From Acinetobacter sp. SAAs474 (lineage in GTDB: Bacteria; Pseudomonadota; Gammaproteobacteria; Pseudomonadales; Moraxellaceae): a stretch of DNA of 64,000 nt. Location: NCBI RefSeq assembly GCF_032823475.1, contig NZ_CP127915.1, positions 1,922,001 to 1,986,000 on the forward strand, written 5' to 3'. Shown here piece by piece: positions 47,790 through 57,950 of this stretch (the first letter of the stretch is position 1; each line of letters opens with the position of its first letter). A program made the position numbers and the translations under genes. A model generated the notes under the pieces. That model was not told the origin of the DNA. It searched no databases and saw only the letters and a list, made by a program, of their open reading frames with translations.

Positions 47790-48983
47790 TTAAATTTTAA
47801 GTTGTACGTTCTTGTGCTTAATATTTAACCAAATCAAAGACAGTGCAGCAATGGCTAACCATGGCAGCAATGCTAAATTCATCGCTTTCCATCCAAATAT
47901 ATCCAGTAAGGCGCCAGCACTAAAAGAACAGATCAGTCCAATAATAAACACGGTCATATCATTGATGGCTTGAGCTTTAGATTTTTCTTCCACAGTATAA
48001 CTAACGGTTAATAAAGATGTACTGCCAATAAATAAGAAATTCCATCCTATTCCCAATAGGATTAATGAAATTGCAAAAGAGGAAAAGTAAAAACCCGATA
48101 AACTCATCAAGATATAACACAAAAATAGTATCAATCCGATGAGCATAATTTTAATTGTACCAAAGCGAGCAATTAAATGACCTGTAATAAAGGACGGTAA
48201 AAACATGCCTAATACATGTAATTGGATCACCATGGTAATTGCGCTAAGTCCATGTTGAGACTGACTCATCGCGATTGGTGTCGCTGTCATACCTAAAATC
48301 ATGATGCCATATCCAGTAATCGCACCGAATAAGGCCACGAAATATGTTGGTTGAGATACGATTTGATACCATGGTCGACCAGCACTAAAATTTGTTTTTA
48401 ATTGAGTTTCATTTGGAATTCTCAAGCCTGATAAAATTCCCATAGCAAGCAGTGATACTACGCTAATGATTAAGAATGAACCGACATATTCCAGATGATT
48501 AAATAAAGGACCACCAAAACGTGCCAGTGTAGGACCGAGAATTGCTGCGACAACACCGCCTGCCATAACAAAAGAAATTGCGCGTGAACGAAAAGCATCA
48601 TCAGCAACTTCACTCGCTGCAAAGCGATAAAACTGAGCAAATGATTGGTAAGCGCCTACACAGAAAGTTCCGACAGCCAAAAGCATAAGTGAACTATATA
48701 TCACGCCTAGTGCTGCAATTAGTCCACCAGTTACGCCCAATAATGCCCCAGCAATAAAGCCTTTTCTTCTACCCATATGTGCCATTAGAATAGATGCAGG
48801 AAACATCATGGTTGCAGTACCAAGAAACATGGCTGCAATTGGTAATGTAGCCAGTAGCGGCGTATCGGCAATATTTGCGCCAGCCAAGCCACCAATGGTC
48901 ATCACCATGACTGAAACAGTTTGAAAAAGGGACTGTGAACTTGCCAAGATCAGAACTTGACGATGCATATTATTTTCAAACAT
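47790..48983 (-). CDS. MFS transporter, multidrug-efflux-like
   Basis: A 397-residue, 12-helix MFS protein started at ATG 48983 behind AAGG; the frame extends to a TTG at 49016. The loop 2-3 motif HMGRRKGFIAGALLG and the helix 5 region AGGVVAAILGPTLARFGG are of the drug/H+ antiporter style, and Pro/Gly spacing in helix 5 supports export rather than import. No regulator is adjacent on the same strand. Convergent with the polysaccharide deacetylase. Substrate unknown. Confidence 0.82.
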   Translation of the reverse strand: MFENNMHRQVLILASSQSLFQTVSVMVMTIGGLAGANIADTPLLATLPIAAMFLGTATMMFPASILMAHMGRRKGFIAGALLGVTGGLIAALGVIYSSLMLLAVGTFCVGAYQSFAQFYRFAASEVADDAFRSRAISFVMAGGVVAAILGPTLARFGGPLFNHLEYVGSFLIISVVSLLAMGILSGLRIPNETQLKTNFSAGRPWYQIVSQPTYFVALFGAITGYGIMILGMTATPIAMSQSQHGLSAITMVIQLHVLGMFLPSFITGHLIARFGTIKIMLIGLILFLCYILMSLSGFYFSSFAISLILLGIGWNFLFIGSTSLLTVSYTVEEKSKAQAINDMTVFIIGLICSFSAGALLDIFGWKAMNLALLPWLAIAALSLIWLNIKHKNVQLKI

Positions 48984-49349
48984 AGGAAACCTTGATAAAT
49001 TCGTCCTTTTAGGCAATTAACATTTTGCCTGTATTGGATATTAAAATCGGCCGTTTAATCCATTTTAATGATTTATAGCTAAATTCTAAAAAATCAGTAT
49101 GTCAAATTCTCGACAAAATACCATTTTTTTAGAATCTGGGTATACCGTTGAATTAACGACCCAGTGACAGCTTAATGAACTTAAGTCGTGTGCAATAGCG
49201 TGTCCATTCAATCGCCTAAATAGACTTTTGATCACATAATTACGCTTATGTTGCAAGTCGTAGATTATGCTCAATATCGATAGGCTGTAATAAATCAACA
49301 GCCCTATCATTGATCTTAAATGTCATCGATGACTGTAGCTAACATGCAA
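48984..49349 (-). pseudogene. Intergenic with a decayed IS5-like transposase tail
   Basis: Read on minus at about 49310-49130 the frame contains KRNYVIKSLFRRLNGHAIA, close to the R-x-x-I-E-x-x-F-x-R-L-K ... A-I-A-T-R-Y-D-K end of IS5-family transposases. Shifting frame at the following bases gives TRLKFIKLSLGR, which continues the match (ATRYDKL). Only the last 50-60 codons are suggested; no N-terminal part, DDE core or inverted repeats were seen. The remaining DNA is A/T-rich without genes. Confidence 0.4.
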
Positions 49350-50033
49350 TCATTTTTGATCGAGCCATTGCTGTTGGGCGTAACTAAGATGCCCTGTCTT
49401 GATATAAAGTGTGGCACCTAAGTGACCGACTTGAAAGCTGGCATGTTGTTGAGGTGGTAAACGAATCCATGTACCTACAGGAAAAATTTCACGCCCCTGA
49501 TTTAATTCTCCCTTTAGAATCAGTAGCTCTATGCCATGATTAGACAGGTTTTTAAATTTTTGATTAGGTTCGAGTTTCTCTAGATAGGTCATCTCAAACT
49601 CAGATTGATATAAAGGACATCGCATGCTATTGCCTAGGCTGATCCAATTTAAAGGATCATTGGTATTGATGCGCGTTTGGTTCTGCTCTTGTTCGCTCAT
49701 TTGCATCAGCTTAACGAAAAGCAAAGTGCCATGTTCACTCGAAGCTTGATGTAGAGAATTATGAGGATTGCGTAGATACCAGCCTTCTGGATAATGATCC
49801 TGATTATTTTCAGTAAATGTACCTGAAAGTACCAAAATTTCTTCACCGAGTGGATGTCGATGTATTGGAAAAGTGGATTTAGCTGGATATTGAACCAGGC
49901 TAGTTGCACGTGCATATTCATTGCCTATACGGTCCAACATCACTCTGTCTACTTCGCCGCGCAAAGATTTTACCCAGCGATAGTTTTCTGGTTTCATCAT
50001 CACCATTTGTGAAAAGTCGGCATGTATCCGCAT
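49350..50033 (-). CDS. Bicupin protein, ChrR/anti-sigma-like cupin
   Basis: A 227-residue protein started at ATG 50033 behind AAGGAC. It has two cupin barrels. The first has the metal motif PIHRHPLGEEILVLSGTF with His/His/Glu ligands and LHQASSEHGTLLFVKLMQ; the second (about 130-220) has ELLILKGELNQG and QHASFQVGHLGATLYIKTGHL. This is the cupin-7 arrangement seen in ChrR anti-sigma factors, but the N-terminal zinc-binding ASD domain of true ChrR is absent, so a sigma-binding role is doubtful. The next gene upstream, 66 bases away, encodes an AhpD-like protein, suggesting a shared stress or detoxification role (inference). Confidence 0.75.
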   Translation of the reverse strand: MRIHADFSQMVMMKPENYRWVKSLRGEVDRVMLDRIGNEYARATSLVQYPAKSTFPIHRHPLGEEILVLSGTFTENNQDHYPEGWYLRNPHNSLHQASSEHGTLLFVKLMQMSEQEQNQTRINTNDPLNWISLGNSMRCPLYQSEFEMTYLEKLEPNQKFKNLSNHGIELLILKGELNQGREIFPVGTWIRLPPQQHASFQVGHLGATLYIKTGHLSYAQQQWLDQK

Positions 50034-50099
50034 CAAGTAGTCCTTAAAATTAAAACGGCCATATTTTCCAAACTATAGCTCAGTCAATTTAAAAAATGA

Positions 50100-50441
50100 T
50101 TAAGTATTTTGCTGTGAAGCTACGGCCTCTAAAACACGTGCAGAATAGGTTAGTGCAGCACCAGCATTCAGATTAATCGCCACGGATAGGGCTTCAGCAA
50201 TTTCCTCACGGCTGATACCGAGTTCAATTGCTTTTTGAGCATGTACCGCAATACAGCCGTCACAACGTGTGGTCACAGCAACAGCTAAAGCAATCAATTC
50301 ATGTGTTTTTGCATCAAGTTTTCCTAGCTTTGCTGTTCCAGCATTCATTGCTGTTAAGCCACGTATATGATGAGGAGCTAAAGTTGCATAGTCATCGATA
50401 TATTTAAACAAAGATGTACGATATTCATGCCAATTTTGCAT
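50100..50441 (-). CDS. Carboxymuconolactone decarboxylase/AhpD-like protein
   Basis: A 113-residue AhpD-like protein. The helix with TTRCDGCIAVHAQKAIELG holds the CxxC...H redox site of alkylhydroperoxidase AhpD-type carboxymuconolactone decarboxylase-family members; true decarboxylases lack the CxxC. It is likely a thiol-dependent peroxidase or an associated reductant. AKTHELIALAVAV is the other family hallmark. It is co-oriented with the downstream bicupin gene and divergent from a LysR regulator, a common arrangement for regulator-target pairs. Confidence 0.85.
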   Translation of the reverse strand: MQNWHEYRTSLFKYIDDYATLAPHHIRGLTAMNAGTAKLGKLDAKTHELIALAVAVTTRCDGCIAVHAQKAIELGISREEIAEALSVAINLNAGAALTYSARVLEAVASQQNT

Positions 50442-50798
50442 TTTATTTCTCTACATTTATTTCAGTCATTCAGCAACTTGATCAATATGGATCTTAGATA
50501 CAGCTTTTAATTTCATCGCATTGAGTATTCAATTCATAAACCAGAGATAGGTTGAGTATCTTGCCATAACATCACCATCTATTTTGTGTATAAGACCAAT
50601 GGTCATCTGTTTATTAATATCTAAACCAGCATGACCAGTAATGATGACAACCCTTAAAGAAAATCTATGCATTATAGATTGATACGTATATGCGAAGGCT
50701 AATTTCAATCCCTAGTATTAATAAGCTATAGCGCGATTCTAGGTGTAGAAAGATCGGTTTACAAATGAGATAATCTTGTCAATATTGAAAGAAAAACT
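50442..50798. other. Divergent control region between AhpD-like and LysR genes
   Basis: No gene seen. The region should hold both promoters and LysR operators; I could not pick a convincing T-N11-A dyad or -10/-35 pair. The LysR ATG has only a weak AAAGA ribosome site. Confidence 0.35.
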
Positions 50799-51731
50799 AT
50801 GTTATATATGAATGGCCCGACGTTTTTAAATGCATTAAAAGCTTTTGAAGCCAGTGCAAGACATCAGAGTTTTTCTGCAGCAGCGCAAGAGCTAAATGTG
50901 ACCCCAGCTGCTGTAGGTCAATTGGTGAGAGGATTAGAAGATTATTTGGCTGTTCGCCTTTTTTATCGTCAATCTAGTGGAAAAAATCGGCTTATTGCGA
51001 CAGAAGTAGCACGATCTGCTTTACCTGATATACGTGCTGGTTTTGATCAACTCAGCTTAGGTCTAGAAAAGCTTAAAAAAGGCAGTGCTTTAGGTATTTT
51101 AACGGTAACGGTGAGTCCTGCTTTTGCTGCGAAATGGTTATTGCCCAGAATTGATAAATTTCAAGCCTGTTATCCAGAGACCGATGTGCGTTTAGATACC
51201 AATCTTAAAACAGTCGATTTTATAGAAAATGGTATAGATATTGGTGTTAGATATGGCCGTGGTATCTGGCCCGGTCTGGTTGCAGAAAAATTAATGGATG
51301 AAGAAATTTTTCCTGTTTGTTCGCCAGCATTCTATCAACAGCATGAAATGCAATTACGTACACCATTATATTTACTCAAGCTGCCATTAATTCATGACCT
51401 ATCAATGGATCAGCATGCAGATTTTACATCTTGGGATAAGTGGCTGCATGCTCATCACATCACACGACAACATATCCACAGAGGGCTTAAAATCAATAAC
51501 TCTGCTGCAGTTTTACAGGCTGCAATTGATGGTCAAGGTATTGCACTTGCACGTAGTGTAATGGCTGATGATGATTTAAAAGCAGGTCGATTAATTAAAC
51601 TCTATCCTGATTTAAGCTGTTCGTCGCTATTGGCATACTATATTGTCTATCGTGAGGAGTGCCAATCACTTGCTAAGTTAATTGCATTTAGGGACTGGCT
51701 TCAGCAAGAAGTCACAGTAACTGATAGATAA
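50799..51731 (+). CDS. LysR-family regulator, GcvA-like
   Basis: A 310-residue LysR regulator. The winged helix at 8-68 (LNALKAFEASARHQSFSAAA, LNVTPAAVGQLVRGLEDYLA) resembles GcvA/AmpR-type members more than BenM types. The effector domain (about 95-300) has LTVTVSPAFAAKWLLPRI and IGVRYGRGIWPGL, the typical GcvA-subfamily segments. It is divergent from the AhpD-like/bicupin pair and probably regulates it; the effector is unknown. ATG 50808 is an alternative start. Confidence 0.85.
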   Translation: MLYMNGPTFLNALKAFEASARHQSFSAAAQELNVTPAAVGQLVRGLEDYLAVRLFYRQSSGKNRLIATEVARSALPDIRAGFDQLSLGLEKLKKGSALGILTVTVSPAFAAKWLLPRIDKFQACYPETDVRLDTNLKTVDFIENGIDIGVRYGRGIWPGLVAEKLMDEEIFPVCSPAFYQQHEMQLRTPLYLLKLPLIHDLSMDQHADFTSWDKWLHAHHITRQHIHRGLKINNSAAVLQAAIDGQGIALARSVMADDDLKAGRLIKLYPDLSCSSLLAYYIVYREECQSLAKLIAFRDWLQQEVTVTDR

Positions 51732-52028
51732 AATAGACTTAAAATAACCATATTGGTATGAGGTGAATAAAATCTACGATAGCTATTGAGCGCTAACTAT
51801 TGAGCGGTATTAAAGATTAGCGTGAAGTCACTTACCGCATGATTGTATTTTAAGCAACGCAAAAAAATGCTGAACAGTTCGCAATTATCTTAAATCACTT
51901 TATAATATTTGGCCTTGGGTAAGTCAATTTCTTCTGTGTGATTCGGCTTAGAGGTCAATAGTTTAAAAATTTATGTGTAAATAATCAGGATCATGATCCA
52001 ATCGACATAAATAGGGTGAGGCGAGAGC
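51732..52028. other. Intergenic upstream of the OsmC-YcaO gene
   Basis: No gene seen. CTATTGAGCG occurs twice in direct orientation, 51783-51792 and 51797-51806, at a 14-base step. A promoter for the downstream gene should be here but is not obvious. Confidence 0.35.
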
Positions 52029-54224
52029 ATGGAAATTAAAGTTAATTATCTGGATAATCTTCGACAAGAAGCCAAGTTTGATGATTTTACGGTGATTGCG
52101 GATCAACCGATTCGTTATAAAGGTGATGGTTCTGCACCGGGACCATTCGATTATTTTCTGGCATCTTCTGCCTTGTGTGCTGCATATTTTGTTAAAGTGT
52201 ATTGTGCAGCGCGCGATATTCCAACCGATCATATTCGTCTCTCACAAAATAATATTGTTGATCCTGAAAATCGTTATAAACAAATTTTTAAAATTCAAGT
52301 CGAACTACCTGCAGATATTTCAGAAAAAGATCGTCAAGGTATTTTACGATCTATTGATCGTTGTACCGTTAAAAAGGTCATTCAAACTGGTCCAGAATTT
52401 GTGATCGAAGAAGTTGAAAGTATTGATGCCGATGCACAAGCTTTACTGATGCCAAGTCTTACTGAAGGTGAAGGTACACGTATTGCAGGTAAAGATCTGC
52501 CTTTAGAAGAAACCATTGCCAATATGTCGGCAATTTTAGCGCGTTTGGGGATGAAAATTGAAATCGCATCATGGCGCAATATTGTACCCAATGTATGGTC
52601 ATTGCATATTCGTGATGCACAGTCGCCAATGTGTTTTACCAATGGTAAAGGCTCAAGCAAAGAAAGTGCACTCGCTTCTGCACTGGGTGAATTTATTGAA
52701 CGCCTTAACTGTAATTTCTTTTATAATGACCAGTTTTGGGGGCAGGATATTGCGCAAGCTGAATTCGTCCATTATCCTGATGAAAAATGGTTCCAGCCTG
52801 GACCAAATGGTGAATTACCCAGCGAAATTTTAGATTCATATACTCGTGAAATTTATGATCCTGAACAAGAATTATTAGGTACACATTTATATGATACCAA
52901 CTCAGGAAATATACAACGTGGTATTTGCTCATTGCCCTTTATCCGTCAATCTGATGGCGAAACAGTCTATTTTCCTTCAAATCTGATCGAAAATTTATAT
53001 TTAAGTAATGGTATGAGTGCAGGCAATACCTTAGCTGAAGCACAAGTCCAATGTTTATCTGAAATTTTTGAACGTGCAGTAAAACGTGAAATCCTAGAAG
53101 GTGAAATGACACTTCCTGATGTACCTGAGCAGGTATTGGCAAAGTATCCGAAAATTGTTGCAGGTATTCAGGCTCTAGAAGCGCAAGGTTTTCCAGTTTT
53201 GGTAAAAGATGCATCATTGGGCGGCCAATTTCCAGTCATGTGTGTGACTTTGATGAATCCTCGTACAGGTGGAGTATTTGCCTCATTTGGTGCACATCCA
53301 AATTTCGAGGTGGCATTAGAGCGTAGCCTGACTGAACTATTGCAAGGACGTAGCTTTGAAGGTCTAAATGATTTACCTAAACCGACGTTTAATTCGAACG
53401 CGGTCACTGAACCCAATAACTTTGTTGAACATTTTATTGATTCAAGTGGTGTAGTATCTTGGCGTTTCTTTAGTAGCCAAGCGGATTATGATTTTGTTGA
53501 ATGGGACTTTACGCAACATGGTCAAGCATCGAATGCTGATGAAGCCAGTGCTTTATTTGCAATTTTGCAAGATATGGGTAAAGACGTTTATATGGCGGTA
53601 TATCAACATTTAGGCGCAACGGCATGCCGTATTTTAGTACCCGATTATTCTGAAGTTTATTTGGTAGAAGATTTAATCTGGGACAATACCAATCGTGCTT
53701 TACAGTTTCGTGAAGATATTCTCAACTTACACCGTTTAGATCAGACTCAACTTGAAGCGTTGGTTGAACGTTTAGAAGAAGTAGAAGTTGATGACTATAC
53801 TGATATTACAACATTAATTGGTATTGAGTTTGATGATAATACGGTTTGGGGACAGCTGACCATTTTAGAGTTAAAATTATTAATTTATTTGGCATTGCAA
53901 CAATTTGAAGAGGCCAAAGATTTAGTAGAGGCCTTCTTGCAATATAACACCAATACCGTAGAGCGTGGTTTATTCTATCAATGTATGAATGTGGTGTTAG
54001 AAGTTTATCTAGATGATGAAATGCAACTGGAAGATTACCAATATAATTTCCGCCGTATGTTTGGTGATGAACGTATGGATGCAGTAATCGGATCATTGCA
54101 AGGCAGTGTACGTTTCTATGGTTTAACGGAAACCAATATGCAGTTAGAAGGATTAGATCGTCATTTACGCTTAATTGACAGTTATAAAAAACTTCATCAT
54201 GCACGTGCTCAATCTTTAAAATAA
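52029..54224 (+). CDS. ycaO: OsmC-domain/YcaO-domain fusion protein
   Basis: A 731-residue two-domain protein. Residues 1-130 are OsmC-like: GPFDYFLASSALCAAYFVKVY has Cys50 at the peroxidatic position, and SIDRCTVKKVI has Cys112 at the second thiol position. Residues about 155-560 are a YcaO domain with ESALASALGEFIERLNC and LAEAQVQCLSEIFERAVKREI, the glutamate-rich ATP/Mg site of YcaO enzymes. The remaining C-terminus (about 590-731) is helical and TPR-like. E. coli YcaO lacks the OsmC part and assists RimO in methylthiolating ribosomal protein S12. Many YcaO proteins cyclodehydrate peptides, but no precursor peptide or partner is adjacent. Confidence 0.88.
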   Translation: MEIKVNYLDNLRQEAKFDDFTVIADQPIRYKGDGSAPGPFDYFLASSALCAAYFVKVYCAARDIPTDHIRLSQNNIVDPENRYKQIFKIQVELPADISEKDRQGILRSIDRCTVKKVIQTGPEFVIEEVESIDADAQALLMPSLTEGEGTRIAGKDLPLEETIANMSAILARLGMKIEIASWRNIVPNVWSLHIRDAQSPMCFTNGKGSSKESALASALGEFIERLNCNFFYNDQFWGQDIAQAEFVHYPDEKWFQPGPNGELPSEILDSYTREIYDPEQELLGTHLYDTNSGNIQRGICSLPFIRQSDGETVYFPSNLIENLYLSNGMSAGNTLAEAQVQCLSEIFERAVKREILEGEMTLPDVPEQVLAKYPKIVAGIQALEAQGFPVLVKDASLGGQFPVMCVTLMNPRTGGVFASFGAHPNFEVALERSLTELLQGRSFEGLNDLPKPTFNSNAVTEPNNFVEHFIDSSGVVSWRFFSSQADYDFVEWDFTQHGQASNADEASALFAILQDMGKDVYMAVYQHLGATACRILVPDYSEVYLVEDLIWDNTNRALQFREDILNLHRLDQTQLEALVERLEEVEVDDYTDITTLIGIEFDDNTVWGQLTILELKLLIYLALQQFEEAKDLVEAFLQYNTNTVERGLFYQCMNVVLEVYLDDEMQLEDYQYNFRRMFGDERMDAVIGSLQGSVRFYGLTETNMQLEGLDRHLRLIDSYKKLHHARAQSLK

Positions 54225-54233
54225 ATTTATGAT

Positions 54234-54266
54234 TTACAACAGGATAGTATTACTGTCCTGTTGTAA
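54234..54266. terminator. Bidirectional hairpin between ycaO and benE
   Basis: TTACAACAGGATAG (54234-54247) and CTGTCCTGTTGTAA (54253-54266) pair over 14 bp with one G-U and a five-base loop. It stands between the convergent stops. U-tracts are weak on both sides. Confidence 0.7.
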
Positions 54267-54283
54267 TGGTTGAAATAAATGAG

Positions 54284-55474
54284 TTATTTTGGGCTATCAA
54301 CGGGTGTTTTACTTAATAATAGGTGTGCAATTACACCAATACAAATTCCCCAAAATACCGAACTTAATCCTAAAAAATGCATGCCTGAAGCAGTGGCTAA
54401 AAAGGTAATCAGTGCAGCATCACGATATGCTTCATTTTTCATGGCAATTGAAATATTGCTGGCAATTGCACCCAATAAGGCTAAACCTGCTAATGCAGCA
54501 ATCAGCTCTTTGGGGAGTAGACTAAATAGCATGACAATACTGCCTGCAAATAATCCACCTAAAATATAGAAAATACCGTTGGCAATACCTGCAATATAGC
54601 GCTTCTCTTTTAATTCATGTGCATCTTTGCCCATGCATAATGCAGCAGTAATTGATGCTAAAACAATGGTAATCCCACCGACACAGGCAACAGCAAGAGA
54701 AGCAAGACTCGTGGCAGTGATAATCGGTTTTGCCGCTGTGTCATAGCCACTGAGTCTCATAATGGCCATACCCGGTAAAAATTGTCCGGTCAAACTGACT
54801 AAAATTAATGGCAGTGCTAGATTTAATGTCGAATTCCAAGTCCATTCAGGTTGAATAAATTGTGGAACAGCTAAAGCAAAATTAAATTCGACAGGATTCA
54901 TTTTGCCTAAAAACAAGCTAAGCGCCACACCTGAAATAAGCACCCAAACCATGCTATAACGTGGTGTTAAACGTTTGGCACATAAAAAGACCAGCAACAT
55001 ACTAAAGACAATGATGGGCATGGTATCTGTTGCCGTAAATAGTGCTAAACCAAATTGGAATAAAATACCCGCCATCATTCCTGCAGCAATATCTTGAGGA
55101 ATCCATTTCAATAATTTATCAAAATAGCCCGTAATACCAATGATAAAAATAACCACTGCAGTTGTGATATAGGCTGCAACAGCTTCATGGAGTGAAATAT
55201 CTGGAAATAGTGTCACTAATAAAGCAGTTCCTGGTGCAGACCATGCTGTGATTACGGGGACTTTATATTTAATCGATAAGAAAATGCCAGCAACGGCCGC
55301 ACCAATTGAAATTCCCCAGATCCATGAAATCATCATGGCGTTGGAAACCTGTGCTTGCTGCGCTGCTTGAAAAAAAATAATTAAAGGACCTGAATAAGAA
55401 ATCAGTACCGCTAAAAATCCGGCCACTGTGGCCGAAATTGACCAGTCTTTTTTCAAGCTGTTAAGCGTTGTCAT
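54284..55474 (-). CDS. benE: Benzoate/H+ symporter BenE
   Basis: A 396-residue inner-membrane protein with about 12 hydrophobic segments, BenE family. Diagnostic segments: LAVLISYSGPLIIFFQAAQ, ITAWSAPGTALLVTLFP and GQFLPGMAIMRLSGYD. It is thought to import benzoate with protons. Last gene of the catA-benABCDE group; a strong GGAGG precedes the ATG. A hairpin lies between benD and benE. Confidence 0.93.
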   Translation of the reverse strand: MTTLNSLKKDWSISATVAGFLAVLISYSGPLIIFFQAAQQAQVSNAMMISWIWGISIGAAVAGIFLSIKYKVPVITAWSAPGTALLVTLFPDISLHEAVAAYITTAVVIFIIGITGYFDKLLKWIPQDIAAGMMAGILFQFGLALFTATDTMPIIVFSMLLVFLCAKRLTPRYSMVWVLISGVALSLFLGKMNPVEFNFALAVPQFIQPEWTWNSTLNLALPLILVSLTGQFLPGMAIMRLSGYDTAAKPIITATSLASLAVACVGGITIVLASITAALCMGKDAHELKEKRYIAGIANGIFYILGGLFAGSIVMLFSLLPKELIAALAGLALLGAIASNISIAMKNEAYRDAALITFLATASGMHFLGLSSVFWGICIGVIAHLLLSKTPVDSPK

Positions 55475-55498
55475 TGCTATGCCTCCATGCAGTCCATG

Positions 55499-55524
55499 AT
55501 CCTGTCAGATCATGATGACAGGAT
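55499..55524 (-). repeat. Hairpin between benD and benE
   Basis: ATCCTGTCA (55499-55507) and TGACAGGAT (55516-55524) form a 9-bp perfect stem with an eight-base loop, ten bases after the benD stop. No U-tract follows on minus, so it may stabilise RNA or reduce benE expression rather than terminate. Confidence 0.55.
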
Positions 55525-55533
55525 AAATTTGGA

Positions 55534-56319
55534 TTAACCTTGATCTCCACCACCGACAGGAACAATAGTACCGGTCATATACGATGCTTCATCTGAAGCT
55601 AAAAATACAATGGCATTGACTTGTTCTTGAATTGTGCCATAGCGGCCTAAAAAAGTACGCTCAATGGTTTGATCAACGACTTGTTGCATCCATTGTTTTT
55701 CATGTTCAGATAATGGATTTGCATTGCGTGGTACCTTACGTGGCGGGGCTTCTGTTCCTCCTGTCGCAATAGCATTGACACGAATACCATGTTTGGCATG
55801 TTCAAAAGCCAAAGCCGCAGTAAGGCCATTAACCCCACCTTTGGCGGCAGAATAAGGCACACGATTAATCCCACGCGTAGCAATCGATGAGACATTGACA
55901 ATACTACCATGCTGATTTTTAATCATTTCGGGCAAGACCGCATGACAGCACCAGAGCGTTGGAAATAAAGAGCGATTCACTTCTTTAATGATTTCAGCCT
56001 CAGTGAATTGTTCAAATGGTTTCATCCAAATGGCGCCACCGACATTATTAATCAGAACATCAACACGACCATAGTGCATCATCGCTTGTTCAACGACTGC
56101 TTGTGCACCCGCATAGCTTTCGAGGTCGGCTTTGACCACAATGGCATCACCTTCACAGGCCTCAATTTCTGCTAATGTTTCTTGAACATAGTCAGATATA
56201 TCTGCTAATACCACTTGTGCACCTTCGCGGGCGACCTGTAATGCAACGCCCTGACCGATACCTTGTGCCGCACCTGTAACAATAACGACTTTGTTTAAAA
56301 ATCTTTGACGATTAGACAT
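55534..56319 (-). CDS. benD: 1,6-dihydroxycyclohexa-2,4-diene-1-carboxylate dehydrogenase
   Basis: A 261-residue short-chain dehydrogenase. It oxidises benzoate cis-diol with NAD and releases CO2, giving catechol. The NAD site is VIVTGAAQGIGQGVALQV; NNVGGAIWM, SIVNVSS and VPYSAAKGGVNGLTAAL carry the Asn-Ser-Tyr-Lys catalytic set. Length is typical of BenD. It follows benC by 15 bases. Confidence 0.94.
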   Translation of the reverse strand: MSNRQRFLNKVVIVTGAAQGIGQGVALQVAREGAQVVLADISDYVQETLAEIEACEGDAIVVKADLESYAGAQAVVEQAMMHYGRVDVLINNVGGAIWMKPFEQFTEAEIIKEVNRSLFPTLWCCHAVLPEMIKNQHGSIVNVSSIATRGINRVPYSAAKGGVNGLTAALAFEHAKHGIRVNAIATGGTEAPPRKVPRNANPLSEHEKQWMQQVVDQTIERTFLGRYGTIQEQVNAIVFLASDEASYMTGTIVPVGGGDQG

Positions 56320-56334
56320 CTATTTTACTCTGCA

Positions 56335-57946
<1,612 letters not shown>

Positions 57947-57950
<4 letters not shown>

